DNA from: Lapillicoccus jejuensis
GTDB lineage: Bacteria; Actinomycetota; Actinomycetes; Actinomycetales; Dermatophilaceae
NCBI RefSeq assembly: GCF_006715055.1
Contig: NZ_VFMN01000001.1
Coordinates: forward strand, 3,968,001 to 4,032,000
DNA length: 64,000 nucleotides
Direction: 5' to 3'
Shown: in pieces, positions 35,649-45,615 of the stretch
Layout of the letters: each line of letters begins with the position of its first letter
How positions within the stretch are numbered: the stretch's first letter is position 1
Position numbers and translations under genes: made by a program
Notes under the pieces: generated by a model
Seen by the model: the letters and a program-made list of their open reading frames with translations, nothing else
Databases searched by the model: none
What the model was told of the DNA's origin: nothing

Positions 35649-38105
35649 ATGGCACGTGGCAAGACCCCTCCTCCGCCCCCCGAGGACATCGTCGAGCGCA
35701 TCATCGACATCGACGTCGAGGAGGAGATGCGCTCCGCGTTCCTCGAGTACAGCTACTCGGTCATCTACTCGCGGGCGCTGCCCGACGCGCGCGACGGCCT
35801 CAAGCCGGTGCAGCGCCGGATCCTCTACGCGATGGACGAGCTGGGCCTGCGCCCCGACCGCGCGCACGTCAAGTGCACCCGCGTCATCGGCGAGGTCATG
35901 GGCCGCTACCACCCGCACGGCGACACGGCGATCTACGACGCCCTCGTCCGGCTCGCCCAGCCCTTCACGATGCGGCTGCCGCTCGTCGACGGGCACGGCA
36001 ACTTCGGCTCGCTCGACGACGGCCCGGCCGCCGCGCGCTACACCGAGTGCCGGCTGGGCGCCGCGGCGATGCTCATGGTCGGCAGCCTCGACGAGGACGC
36101 CGTCGACTTCGTGCCCACGTACGACGACTCGGGCCGCCAGCCCGAGGTCCTCCCGGCCGCCTTCCCCAACCTGCTCGTCAACGGCGCCAGCGGGATCGCC
36201 GTCGGCATGGCGACGAACATGGCCCCGCACAACCTCGTCGAGGTCATCGGCGCCGCGCGCCACCTCATCGCCCACCCGGACTGCTCGCTCGACGACCTCA
36301 TGAAGTTCGTCCCCGGCCCGGACCTGCCCGGTGGCGGCAAGATCGTCGGCCTCGAGGGGATCCGCGACGCCTACCTCACCGGCCGCGGTGGCTTCCGCAC
36401 CCGCGCCACCGCCCGGATCGAGAGCGTCACGCCGCGCCGCAAGGGCATCGTCGTCACGGAGCTGCCCTATCTCGTCGGCCCCGAGAAGGTCATCGAGAAG
36501 ATCAAGGACCAGGTCAACGCCAAGCGGCTGCAGGGCATCGCCGACGTCAAGGACCTCTCCGACCGCACCCACGGGCTGCAGCTCGTCATCGAGGTGAAGA
36601 ACGGCTTCCACCCCGAGGCGGTGCTCGAGGAGCTCTACCGGCTGACGCCGATGGAGGACTCCTTCAACATCAACGCCGTCGCGCTCGTCGAGGGCCAGCC
36701 GCGCACGCTGGGCCTCAAGGAGCTGCTCAAGGTCTACGTCGACTTCCGCACCGACGTCGTGCGCCGGCGCACCCAGCACCGGCTCGACAGGGCGCTGGAC
36801 CGGCTGCACCTCGTCGAGGGCCTGCTGCTGGCCATCCTCGACATCGACGAGGTCATCCAGCTCATCCGCGGCTCGGACGATGCCGGCGCCGCGCGCACCC
36901 GCCTCATGGAGGTCTTCGACCTGTCGGAGCGGCAGGCGACCTACATCCTCGAGCTCCAGCTGCGCCGCCTGACCAAGTTCTCCCGGATCGAGCTGGAGAA
37001 GGAGCAGGACGAGCTGCGCGCGACGATCGAGGGCCTGCGCGCGCTGCTCGAGGACGAGAAGCAGCTGCTGCGCACCGTCTCGAGCGAGCTGGCCGACGTC
37101 GCCAAGGCGCACGGCACCCCGCGCCGGACCGTCCTGCTCGAGTCGGCCGGCGGGGCCCCGCGCACCGGAGCCGCGGCCGCGGCCGTGCCGCTCGAGGTCG
37201 CCGACGACCCGTGCTGGGTGCTGCTGTCCTCGACCGGGCTGCTGGCCCGCACGAGCACCGACGAACCGCTGTCGGACGAGGGCGGGCGCAGCAAGCACGA
37301 CGTCCTCGTCGGCGCCGTCCGGGCGACCGCGCGCGGCGAGGTCGGCCTCGTCACCTCCGCCGGGCGGATGGTGCGGCTGCCGGTCCTCGAGCTGCCGACG
37401 CTGCCGCCGACCGCGGGCGCGCCGGCCCTCTCGGGCGGGGCGCCGCTGGCGGCGTACGTCGACCTGCCCCGCGGCGAGGAGCCGCTCACCCTGGCCTCCC
37501 TCGACCCCGAGGCCCCCGGCCTCGCGCTCGGGACGGCCCAGGGCGTCGTCAAGCGGGTCGTGCCGGACTACCCCAAGGGCGACCGGTTCGAGCTCATCGG
37601 CCTCAAGCCCGGCGACAGCGTCGTCGGGGCGGCCGTCGTCACCGACGAGGCCCACGACCTGGTCCTCGTCAGCAGCGACGCGCAGCTGCTGCACTTCCCC
37701 GCCTCGGCGGTCCGGCCGCAGGGCCGCACCGCCGGCGGCATGGCCGGCATCAAGCTCGCCGCGGGGCAGAAGGTCGTCTTCTTCGGGGTCGTCGACCCGG
37801 CCCGCGACCCGGTCGTCGTCACGAGCAGCGGGTCGTCCGGCGCGCTGCCCGGCACCGAGGCCGGGAGCCTCAAGGTGACGCCGTACACCGAGTACCCGGC
37901 CAAGGGCCGCGCGACCGGTGGCGTGCGCTGCCACCGCTTCCTCAAGGGCGAGGACGCGCTCGTCCTCGCCTGGGCCGGCGGCACACCGGCGCGGGCGGCG
38001 GCCGCCAACGGCGTCGCCGTCGCGCTGCCCGAGGCGACCGGTCGACGCGATGGGTCCGGCGTCCCGGCGAGCGCGGTCATCGCCGCGATCAGCGGACCGC
38101 GCTGA
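35649..38105 (+). CDS. parC: DNA topoisomerase IV subunit A (GyrA/ParC family)
   Basis: The 818-residue protein has the GyrA/ParC breakage-reunion domain (about 20-490) with YSVIYSRALPDARDGLKPVQRR and the catalytic Tyr of AARYTECR (about 130), then a beta-pinwheel C-terminal domain (about 510-815). The canonical gyrase QRRGGKG box is not obvious in the tail, and the partner-type gene at 45616 is ParE-like, so this is best read as topoisomerase IV, which decatenates daughter chromosomes. ATG at 35649 has GGGAG about ten bases upstream and GAGACT six bases upstream, so either a leadered or a leaderless start is possible. Confidence 0.88.
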   Translation: MARGKTPPPPPEDIVERIIDIDVEEEMRSAFLEYSYSVIYSRALPDARDGLKPVQRRILYAMDELGLRPDRAHVKCTRVIGEVMGRYHPHGDTAIYDALVRLAQPFTMRLPLVDGHGNFGSLDDGPAAARYTECRLGAAAMLMVGSLDEDAVDFVPTYDDSGRQPEVLPAAFPNLLVNGASGIAVGMATNMAPHNLVEVIGAARHLIAHPDCSLDDLMKFVPGPDLPGGGKIVGLEGIRDAYLTGRGGFRTRATARIESVTPRRKGIVVTELPYLVGPEKVIEKIKDQVNAKRLQGIADVKDLSDRTHGLQLVIEVKNGFHPEAVLEELYRLTPMEDSFNINAVALVEGQPRTLGLKELLKVYVDFRTDVVRRRTQHRLDRALDRLHLVEGLLLAILDIDEVIQLIRGSDDAGAARTRLMEVFDLSERQATYILELQLRRLTKFSRIELEKEQDELRATIEGLRALLEDEKQLLRTVSSELADVAKAHGTPRRTVLLESAGGAPRTGAAAAAVPLEVADDPCWVLLSSTGLLARTSTDEPLSDEGGRSKHDVLVGAVRATARGEVGLVTSAGRMVRLPVLELPTLPPTAGAPALSGGAPLAAYVDLPRGEEPLTLASLDPEAPGLALGTAQGVVKRVVPDYPKGDRFELIGLKPGDSVVGAAVVTDEAHDLVLVSSDAQLLHFPASAVRPQGRTAGGMAGIKLAAGQKVVFFGVVDPARDPVVVTSSGSSGALPGTEAGSLKVTPYTEYPAKGRATGGVRCHRFLKGEDALVLAWAGGTPARAAAANGVAVALPEATGRRDGSGVPASAVIAAISGPR

Positions 38106-38135
38106 TCCCCCGTCGGGGCGCTCGGCGGCGCCGGA

Positions 38136-38141
38136 TAGGTT
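38136..38141 (+). promoter_or_regulatory. -10 element of the sucrase/ferredoxin-like gene
   Basis: TAGGTT, seven bases before the ATG at 38149; leaderless geometry. Confidence 0.5.
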
Positions 38142-38148
38142 CGCCCGT

Positions 38149-39096
38149 ATGACGCCCCCCACCGCCCGCAGCGCGCCCGACGCGTGCTCGGTGGTGTGGG
38201 ACGGCGCGGGCGACGCGACGGCGTACGGGACCGCGGCGCCGGCGACGTTCTGGGTCGGGCTCGAGCAGCCAGGCCCGTGGGGGCGTGCCGCGCTGACCCA
38301 GTCGCGGCTGCCCGCCGACGTCGGGGTGCGGCTCGGCACCGCCTGCACGTCGCGCGGTGGCCGGCTCGCGCTGCTGCGCGCCCCGGGTGACCACCCCGCG
38401 CACGGCGAGGGGCGGCCGCGGCAGGTGTACGTCGCCTGGACCGGCGCCCCGGGCGCGCCCGCCTTCCTCCTGGGGGCGCGGGTGGCACGGGCCGAGGACC
38501 TCGACGCGCTCGACGTCGACGCGCTGGCCCGCGGCGACGAGGCCGCCGTCCGGGCGTCGCTGCCCGGGCTCGCCCCGGCCGAGCCGGTGCTGCTGGTCTG
38601 CACCAACGGGCGGCGCGACGTGTGCTGCGCGGTGCGGGGCCGACCCGTCGCCCTCGCCGGGCACGCCGCCCACCCCGGCCGGGTGTGGGAGTGCTCGCAC
38701 ACCGGCGGTCACCGCTTCTCCCCCACCGGCGTCCTGCTTCCCTGGGGCCGCACCCTCGCCCGGCTCTCCCCCGACGACGTGACCACCGCCCTCCTCGCGG
38801 CCGACGCCGGGCGCCTGGCCCCCGCGCTGCTCGGCCCCTGGCACGACCGCGGCGCGAGCGGCCTGCCGCCGCAGGCCCAGGTCGCCGAGTCCGCCGTACG
38901 GGCGCAGCTCGGTGACGACGACCCGGCCTCGCTCGGCGTGGTCCTGACCGGTGACCGGCTCGCCGAGGTGACCCACCGCGACGGCCGCCGCTGGCGCGTC
39001 GCCCTGCGGGTCGAGGAGGGCGCGCCCAGGCGCAACTCGTGCGGCGAGGCCGCCGTCGGCGCCCGCACCTGGGCCGCCGACCTCACCCCCCTCTGA
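38149..39096 (+). CDS. Sucrase/ferredoxin-like family protein
   Basis: The 315-residue protein fits the Suc_Fer-like (thioredoxin-like ferredoxin) family: an early Cys (DACS), GTAAPATFWVGLEQPGPWG (about 27-45), then LLVCTNGRRDVCCAVRG (about 160) and WECSHTGGHRFSPTGVLLPWG (about 185-205) with conserved Cys/His that could bind a [2Fe-2S] cluster. A second half (about 220-315) contains RRNSCGEAAVGARTW. The actual role is unknown. The ATG is supported by TAGGTT seven bases upstream. It is convergent with the aldo/keto reductase; a large inverted repeat separates them. Confidence 0.82.
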   Translation: MTPPTARSAPDACSVVWDGAGDATAYGTAAPATFWVGLEQPGPWGRAALTQSRLPADVGVRLGTACTSRGGRLALLRAPGDHPAHGEGRPRQVYVAWTGAPGAPAFLLGARVARAEDLDALDVDALARGDEAAVRASLPGLAPAEPVLLVCTNGRRDVCCAVRGRPVALAGHAAHPGRVWECSHTGGHRFSPTGVLLPWGRTLARLSPDDVTTALLAADAGRLAPALLGPWHDRGASGLPPQAQVAESAVRAQLGDDDPASLGVVLTGDRLAEVTHRDGRRWRVALRVEEGAPRRNSCGEAAVGARTWAADLTPL

Positions 39097-39133
39097 CAGG
39101 AGACGGCCACACGCGTTCCCCCCACGTGCGGAC

Positions 39134-39215
39134 ACCCCACTTGTTGCCACTTTTCGACCGTCCCATGGACGGCTCGCCGAGCGCTTGAGCGTCGAAAAGT
39201 GGCAACAAGTGGGGT
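39134..39215. terminator. 25-bp perfect inverted repeat between convergent genes
   Basis: ACCCCACTTGTTGCCACTTT starts the left arm (39134-39158); the right arm (39191-39215) is its exact reverse complement, with a 32-base loop. The arms are AT-richer than the surroundings (TTTTCGAC/GTCGAAAA). It lies between the stops at 39096 (plus) and 39236 (minus). A bidirectional terminator is the simplest reading; a short mobile repeat is the alternative. Confidence 0.75.
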
Positions 39216-39235
39216 TCTGGGGGTGTGCGCGTCCG

Positions 39236-40177
39236 TCAGGCGGCGGCGGAGCCGGTGACGACGTCGGAGGCGCTGGTCAGGGCGTCGAGCTCGGTCCGGG
39301 ACAGCTCGAGGGTCGCCGACTCCAGGAGCGGCGCGACCTGCTCCAGCGTCCGGGCGCTGGCGATCGGCGCGCCGACCGGGTCCTGCTCGCGCAGCCAGGC
39401 CAGGGCGACCGCGGCGACCGACACCCCGTGGGCGCCGGCGACGTCGTCGAGGGTGGTCAGCAGCTCGGTCGCGCCCTGCTTGGCCAGGTAGGCGCCGGCG
39501 CTCTCCGAGCGGGCCGAGTCCGGCGTCTGCCCGGGCCGGTACTTCCCGGTGAGGAACCCGGCCGCCAACGAGAAGTACGGCAGCTCGACGATCCCGCGCT
39601 CGCGCAGCGTCGGCACGAGGGTGTGCTCGAGCTCGCGCTCGACGAGGTTCCAGTGGTCCTGCGCCACCGTGAACGGCGTCCACCCGTGCTCGGCGGCGAG
39701 GTCCAGCGCCGACGAGAGCCGGCCTGCGGAGAAGTTCGAGGCCCCGACCTCGCGGACCTTGCCCGCCCGCACGAGGCGGTCGAACGCCTCGACGTACTCC
39801 TCCTGCGGCACGTCGTGGTCGTCGCGGTGCGCGTAGAGCAGGTCGACGTGGTCGGTGCGCAGCCGCTTCAGCGACTCGTCGACGGCGAGCGCGACGTTGC
39901 TCGCCGACAGCCCCGGCCGGTCGTGCTTGCTGAACACCTTGGTGTGCACCTGGACCCGGTCGCGCACCCCGCGCGACTCCAGCCACTCGCCGATGATCGT
40001 CTCGGACTCGCCGCCGGAGTTGCCCGGCGCGCGCTGCATGTAGGAGTCGGCGGTGTCGATCGCCACGCCGCCGCCCTCGAGGAAGGCGTCGAGGACCGCG
40101 AAGGACTCCTCGCGCGAGGCCGTCCAGCCGAAGACGTTGCCGCCGAGCACCACGGGACCGAAGGTCAGGTTCGTCAT
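39236..40177 (-). CDS. Aldo/keto reductase
   Basis: The 313-residue TIM-barrel NADPH oxidoreductase has IDTADSYMQ (about residue 40; Asp and Tyr of the catalytic tetrad), VQVHTKVF (Lys, about 78), the LLYAHRDDHDVP segment (His, about 115) and REVGASNFSAGRL (about 148). It resembles the Tas/YdbC-type group. The ATG at 40177 is the best start although its ribosome site is weak. Substrate unknown. It stands between the inverted repeat and the end of the VWA operon on the same strand. Confidence 0.9.
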   Translation of the reverse strand: MTNLTFGPVVLGGNVFGWTASREESFAVLDAFLEGGGVAIDTADSYMQRAPGNSGGESETIIGEWLESRGVRDRVQVHTKVFSKHDRPGLSASNVALAVDESLKRLRTDHVDLLYAHRDDHDVPQEEYVEAFDRLVRAGKVREVGASNFSAGRLSSALDLAAEHGWTPFTVAQDHWNLVERELEHTLVPTLRERGIVELPYFSLAAGFLTGKYRPGQTPDSARSESAGAYLAKQGATELLTTLDDVAGAHGVSVAAVALAWLREQDPVGAPIASARTLEQVAPLLESATLELSRTELDALTSASDVVTGSAAA

Positions 40178-40213
40178 ACCGGCGGCAACCCCGCCGGCCC
40201 GCCCGGGGATTCC

Positions 40214-41011
40214 CTACCAGGGCTTGTCGACGTGCGGCAGCCCGTCGCTGCCCGAGTCGCGCTGGCCCTGCGCGCCCTGGTCGCGCTGCTGCTGGTTCTC
40301 CTTGGTCTTCTGGTCCAGCTGCTGCTCCTTGCTCGGGTCCGGCTGCTGGCCCTGCTCGCCCTGCTGCTGGTCCTGCCCCGGCTGCGACGGCGTCGCCCGG
40401 CTCTTGTCGCGGGCCCGCTGCTGCGCCTGGTCCAGCTGCTGCCCCGTGCCCTGCCCGCCGGGCTGGAAGCAGCCGGGCGGGGCGGCGGCCGCGACCTCCT
40501 GCTCGCGGTCGTAGTAGGGCGTGGCCGCGGCCAGCCCGCCGGAGGAGGAGCGCGCCGCGTCACCGAGCTTCTCCAGCGCGGCCGCGAGGTTGACGCGGAT
40601 CTGGCAGTTCTCCAGCCCGTCGGCGGGCGCCAGGCTCAGCGCCCGCTCGAACTGGGCCCGGGCGCCGTCGAGGTCGCCGGCGAGCACCTTCGCGTCGCCC
40701 CGCGCGAACGGCGCCTTGTGCCGCTCGATCAGGTCGAGGAACCCCAGCCGGTCGCCGGCGGACTGCAGCGAGGTGATGTTGCCCTGGTCCCACGCCGAGC
40801 GCGCCTGCTGCCCGAGCGCGACCATCGTCAGCAGCTTGAGCGCGACGGCGAGCACGACGAGGACGACCGGCAGCGACCACACGACGAGCCGTCGCCGGCG
40901 GGCCAGCCGCTCCGAGCGCGCCTGCGGCGTCTCGGGGGGCGGCCCGTCGTGGTCGGACCCGTCGGGCCCGTCGAGGAACGGGTCGGTCGGCGGGCTCGTG
41001 AGGGTGGTCAC
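40214..41011 (-). CDS. Membrane-anchored TPR-like protein of the MoxR-VWA operon
   Basis: The 265-residue protein has one membrane segment (about 42-62, VVWSLPVVLVVLAVALKLL), a short helical-repeat region (about 95-160; LDGARAQFERALSLAPADG is a TPR-like unit) and a Gln/Asp/Lys-rich disordered tail (about 195-265). This is the BatC/BatE-like component often found in MoxR-VWA operons. GTG at 41011 overlaps the upstream VWA gene by four bases (GTGA), with AGGAGG six bases before it. It is the last gene of the operon; role in the membrane-associated complex is inferred from context. Confidence 0.8.
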   Translation of the reverse strand: MTTLTSPPTDPFLDGPDGSDHDGPPPETPQARSERLARRRRLVVWSLPVVLVVLAVALKLLTMVALGQQARSAWDQGNITSLQSAGDRLGFLDLIERHKAPFARGDAKVLAGDLDGARAQFERALSLAPADGLENCQIRVNLAAALEKLGDAARSSSGGLAAATPYYDREQEVAAAAPPGCFQPGGQGTGQQLDQAQQRARDKSRATPSQPGQDQQQGEQGQQPDPSKEQQLDQKTKENQQQRDQGAQGQRDSGSDGLPHVDKPW

Positions 41012-42066
41012 CGGCGTCCTCCTGCGTTCGCGGGTCGTGTCACGGGCGGCTGCTGCTCGGTCCCGCTCCGCGACCCCGTACGGCGTCGCGTGGTCCACAC
41101 CCCGGCGAGGGTCGCCGCCGCCTCCCACGCCGCCAGCCCGGCGAGGCCGAGGAGGGCGACCCAGTACAGCTCGACCCGCCCGGCGACCGAGCGCTCGTCG
41201 GAGGCGGCGGAGCGGGCGCTGTCGTCGAGCCGGACCCGGGCGACGATGCCGGCGGCGCCGTCGGCGGCGGTGCGGTGCAGGTAGGGCACCTTCAGCTGCC
41301 GCGCGATGGCCTGCAGGTTGCTCTCGTCGAGCCGGGACAGGGCCGGCTCGCCGGTGGACGGGTCGTCGACGTAGCCGTCGGCCCCCTGGTCGGTCTGGCG
41401 CATCCGGCCGCCCGCGGCGGTGCCGTAGCCGAGGACGGCGCCGCCGCCGACGAGCGCCGGGTCGACCGCGAAGGGCTCCAGCGCGCCGTCGGCGGTCTGC
41501 TCCCCGTCGCCGAGGTAGAACACGACCCGCGCCCGCTCGGGGTGGGCGTCCTTCTCGCGCTGGAGCGCCGCGGCGACGTCGGGGCCGGCCACGGTGGTGC
41601 TCGACCCGCGCGAGTACGACGACGTCTCGAGGGTGAGGATGTCGAGCGCGGTCCCGAGGGCCTGGGCGTCGGACGTGAGCGGCAGCCGGGTCACCGCCTC
41701 GTGGTCGAAGGTGATGAGGGAGTAGTGCGCCCCCGGCAGCCGTGCGGCGATGGCCTCGGCGTCCTGCTTGGCCCCCTCGAAACGGGTCCGGCCCCCCTGC
41801 CAGTCCTCGGCGTTCATCGACACCGTCGTGTCCATGACGAGGAAGACGTCGAGGTCGCTGGTCCGCAGGTCGACCTGGCCCCCCGGCAGCCCCGGGCGGG
41901 TCGCCGCGACCAGCAGCAGCACGACGAGGCCGGAGCGTCGTACCCGCGCCGTGGTCGGCTGGGCCGGCTCGTCCCGGCCGGGGGGTGCCCAGACGAGCAC
42001 CCCGGCGACGACGGCGACGAGCAGCAGCACCAGCCACGGCACGACGGGCAGGAAGGTGAGGCTCAC
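41008..42066 (-). CDS. VWA-domain membrane protein, second copy
   Basis: The 352-residue protein has N-terminal membrane segments (about 5-27 and 45-57), a von Willebrand A domain (about 70-290) and a C-terminal membrane helix (about 310-330). Its metal-site motif reads DTTVSMNAED, i.e. DxTxS instead of DxSxS; this still provides oxygen ligands. The GTG start overlaps the stop of the preceding VWA gene by four bases, so both are made together. Such pairs (BatA/BatB-like) are thought to act as a membrane complex with the MoxR ATPase. Confidence 0.87.
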   Translation of the reverse strand: MSLTFLPVVPWLVLLLVAVVAGVLVWAPPGRDEPAQPTTARVRRSGLVVLLLVAATRPGLPGGQVDLRTSDLDVFLVMDTTVSMNAEDWQGGRTRFEGAKQDAEAIAARLPGAHYSLITFDHEAVTRLPLTSDAQALGTALDILTLETSSYSRGSSTTVAGPDVAAALQREKDAHPERARVVFYLGDGEQTADGALEPFAVDPALVGGGAVLGYGTAAGGRMRQTDQGADGYVDDPSTGEPALSRLDESNLQAIARQLKVPYLHRTAADGAAGIVARVRLDDSARSAASDERSVAGRVELYWVALLGLAGLAAWEAAATLAGVWTTRRRTGSRSGTEQQPPVTRPANAGGRR

Positions 42067-43049
42067 GACGACCCCCGGCGCCAGCGCAGCCGCCGCACGA
42101 GGAGCAGGGCGAGCAGCGCCGCCCCCGCGAGCACGACCTGCGTGGTGGGCTGGTCGGTGGTGACGACCTGCGGGGTGGCCGGGATCCGGCTGCCCTCGCG
42201 CCGGGTCACCTGCTCGAGGATCTGCGGGACGGCGCCGTCGTCGCCGAGCGCGTAGTAGAGCCCGCCGGTGGCGGTGACGACCGAGCGCATCTCGCGCGCC
42301 GGCGAGGACGCCGGGCTGTCCGAGGGGTTGATCCCGTAGACCTGCACCTGCTCGCGCTGCGCCAGCTGGCCGGCCTCGGGGAGGCTGAAGAGCGAGCGGC
42401 CCGCGGCCTCGTTGTCGGTCGCGAGGACGATCGAGCGGGTCCGCTGCAGCTCGGGGTGGTCGAAGGAGCGGGCGCACGTGGCCAGGCCGTCGCCGATGAG
42501 CGAGCTGCCGTCGCCGTTGAGGGTGCCGGCGAAGAAGCTGTCCTCGGGGTCGAGGGTCTGCAGCGCGTCCCGCGCGCGGGCCAGCTGCGCGGTGACGAAG
42601 TCGTAGTCGTCGGTGAGCGGGAAGACGGGCACCGCGGTCGAGTTGAAGATGACGAGCGACAGGCGCTCCCCGCGGAAGCCCTCGGCGAGCCGGGAGAAGG
42701 TGTCGATGAGCTGCGCGTCGACGTCGATCATCGACCCGGACACGTCGAGGCACAGGACGATGTCGCGGTTGTCCTGGCTGCGCTGCAGCACCTGGCGCTC
42801 GACCGGGCGGGCGGCCCCGACGACCGCCGCCGCGGCGACCGCGAGGGCGAGGACGGCGACCGCCGTCTCGCGCAGCCGGTGGCGTCGGACGGCGGCCAGG
42901 AACTCGGGCAGCCGGCGCAGCAGCTCGGTGTTGGCGAGCGCGACGGTGCCCGTACGACGTCGTCGCCCCAGCACCAGCCACAGCACCCCGACCAGCACGA
43001 GGACGCCCGCGACGGCGGGGACGAGGACCCACGGCTGCCTCAGCTCCAC
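42063..43049 (-). CDS. VWA-domain membrane protein (BatA-like)
   Basis: The 328-residue protein has membrane segments near residues 8-28 and 60-80, then a VWA domain (about 92-290) with an intact metal site DVSGSM (about 100), and a C-terminal hydrophobic helix. It overlaps the upstream small gene by ten bases and the downstream VWA gene by four. In related bacteria the MoxR-DUF58-BatA-BatB sets are linked to envelope stress and to assembly of protein complexes; here the target is unknown. Confidence 0.88.
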   Translation of the reverse strand: MELRQPWVLVPAVAGVLVLVGVLWLVLGRRRRTGTVALANTELLRRLPEFLAAVRRHRLRETAVAVLALAVAAAAVVGAARPVERQVLQRSQDNRDIVLCLDVSGSMIDVDAQLIDTFSRLAEGFRGERLSLVIFNSTAVPVFPLTDDYDFVTAQLARARDALQTLDPEDSFFAGTLNGDGSSLIGDGLATCARSFDHPELQRTRSIVLATDNEAAGRSLFSLPEAGQLAQREQVQVYGINPSDSPASSPAREMRSVVTATGGLYYALGDDGAVPQILEQVTRREGSRIPATPQVVTTDQPTTQVVLAGAALLALLLVRRLRWRRGSS

Positions 43050-43513
43050 GAGGTCACCGCCCGGCGGGCGCTCTCGGCGGCGTCGGCGACGCTGCCGTCG
43101 TGCGGCCCGAACTCGCCGGGGTAGAGCGCGAGGACGGTGTCGGTGAGCGGGCGCAGGCGGGGCTGGCCCGAGCGGCCCAGCTCGGTGAGGGTCATCGTCG
43201 TCACGCCGACCCCCGACGCGTCGCTGACGAACTGCCGCACGGTCGCGCTGAGCTCCTGGTGGGCGCGGCGCGGGGTGGAGCGGCCCTCCTGGACGTCGCG
43301 GACGATCTCGTCGATGCGGCGCAGCGCCCCCTCCCGCAGCCGGATGACGTGGACCCCCGGGGGGTCCGCCGGCGGGGGCGGGGGCGGAGGGGCCGGGCGG
43401 GTCCGCGCCCACACCAGCAGGTACCACCCCGCGACGGCCAGCAGCAGGACGAGACCGACGACGAGCCAGACGCCGGAGTAACCCATCGGGGCGTAGAACC
43501 CGTCACCGCCCAC
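43040..43513 (-). CDS. Small membrane-anchored protein of the MoxR-VWA operon
   Basis: About 157 residues: one membrane segment (WLVVGLVLLLAVAGWYLLVW), a proline run (PPPPPPP), then a helical cytosolic domain with IDEIVRDVQEGRSTPRRAHQELSATVRQF. This type of protein sits between DUF58 and VWA genes in many actinobacteria. The start is uncertain: GTG at 43513 overlaps the DUF58 gene by 11 bases and has GGAG/GAGG about 10-13 bases upstream; ATG at 43486 has no ribosome site. I chose the GTG. Function is not known. Confidence 0.75.
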   Translation of the reverse strand: MGGDGFYAPMGYSGVWLVVGLVLLLAVAGWYLLVWARTRPAPPPPPPPADPPGVHVIRLREGALRRIDEIVRDVQEGRSTPRRAHQELSATVRQFVSDASGVGVTTMTLTELGRSGQPRLRPLTDTVLALYPGEFGPHDGSVADAAESARRAVTSWS

Positions 43514-44387
43514 GACGTCGCTGCCTCTCCAGGAGCCGGAACACGGCGGCCAGGGCGGCGTCGCTCGAGCCGACCCGGACGTGGACGATGCCGAGCCGCT
43601 CGAGCGTGCGACCCAGCGTCTCGCGCCGCTCGGCGACGGCAAGGGCGTAGGCCTGCGCCAGCCGCCGGTCCAGGCGCAGCTGCGGCGGCAGGACGGCGGC
43701 GTCCGCGACGTCGTACGCCGTCGCGCCGCGCGCGGTGGTCGTGGGGTCGGCGTCCTCGACCCCGACCCAGAGGATCTCGTGCTGGGCGTGCAGCCGGCGC
43801 ACGAGCGCGAGCTCCTCCTCGTCCACCTCGTGGTCGTCGGCGACGACGAGGACGAGCATCCGGCGCCGGTAGTGCTCGGCGACGTAGCGCAGCTGCTCGA
43901 CCAAGCGGCTGTCCCCCGACTCGAGCGTCGTGCGCGTGGCGACGGCGCGCAGCAGCCGCTCGAGGTGCGCCTCGCCGGCCTTGACCGGGTGCGGGCGGGT
44001 GGAGCCGGCGTCGCCCTCGACGAGGCCGACGAGGTCACCGTGCCGCAGCGCGAGGTAGCCGAGCAGCCCGGCCGCGCTCACCGCGACCTGCCACTTCGCC
44101 TCACCCGACGCGGCCTGCGCGGCCATCCCCCGGCCGGTGTCGACGACGAGGAGCAGCTGGTGCTGGCGCGTGGCGACGTACCGCTTGACCAGCGGCGAGC
44201 CGTGCCGCGCGGTGGCCTTCCAGTCGATGTCGCGGACCTCGTCGCCGGGGACGTACTCGCGCAGGTCGTCGTAGTCGAGGCTGCGGCCGCGGAAGACCGA
44301 GGTGTACTCCCCGTCCAGCATCCCCCACGTCTTGCGGTGCGCGACGACGAAGAGCCTGCTCTTGACCTTCGTCAGCAGCGCCGTCAT
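43503..44387 (-). CDS. DUF58 domain protein
   Basis: The 294-residue protein has the DUF58 core: GEYTSVFRGRSLDYDDLREYVPGDEVRDIDWKATAR (about 25-60; landmark only) followed by a VWA-like fold with DTGRGM (about 83). DUF58 proteins accompany MoxR ATPases and are probably their adaptor or substrate. ATG at 44387 has GGGAGGG upstream. It comes 38 bases after the MoxR gene and overlaps the next gene, so the whole set MoxR-DUF58-small protein-VWA-VWA-TPR appears to be one operon. Confidence 0.92.
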   Translation of the reverse strand: MTALLTKVKSRLFVVAHRKTWGMLDGEYTSVFRGRSLDYDDLREYVPGDEVRDIDWKATARHGSPLVKRYVATRQHQLLLVVDTGRGMAAQAASGEAKWQVAVSAAGLLGYLALRHGDLVGLVEGDAGSTRPHPVKAGEAHLERLLRAVATRTTLESGDSRLVEQLRYVAEHYRRRMLVLVVADDHEVDEEELALVRRLHAQHEILWVGVEDADPTTTARGATAYDVADAAVLPPQLRLDRRLAQAYALAVAERRETLGRTLERLGIVHVRVGSSDAALAAVFRLLERQRRRGR

Positions 44388-44424
44388 CCCGTCCCTCCCC
44401 GTGCTCGCCGGACCGTCGCGCCGG

Positions 44425-45510
<1,086 letters not shown>

Positions 45511-45558
45511 GGTGTGGCTGGTCCCCCGTCTGGTTCGCTGCTGGCCGACGTCGGCCTC

Positions 45559-45564
45559 ATCGTA
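45559..45564 (-). promoter_or_regulatory. -10 element of the MoxR-VWA operon
   Basis: The minus strand reads TACGAT about 48 bases before the MoxR ATG; this is the only good hexamer in the short gap to the topoisomerase gene. Confidence 0.4.
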
Positions 45565-45615
45565 GGCACAGGACGCTGTCAGGCGCCCGACCGCCCGAGC
45601 GCGGTGCCGCGCTGC

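Noticed and set aside
39134-39215. Miniature transposon
   Set aside because: No target-site duplication is visible at the ends and no transposase is nearby; without genome-wide copies a terminator is simpler.
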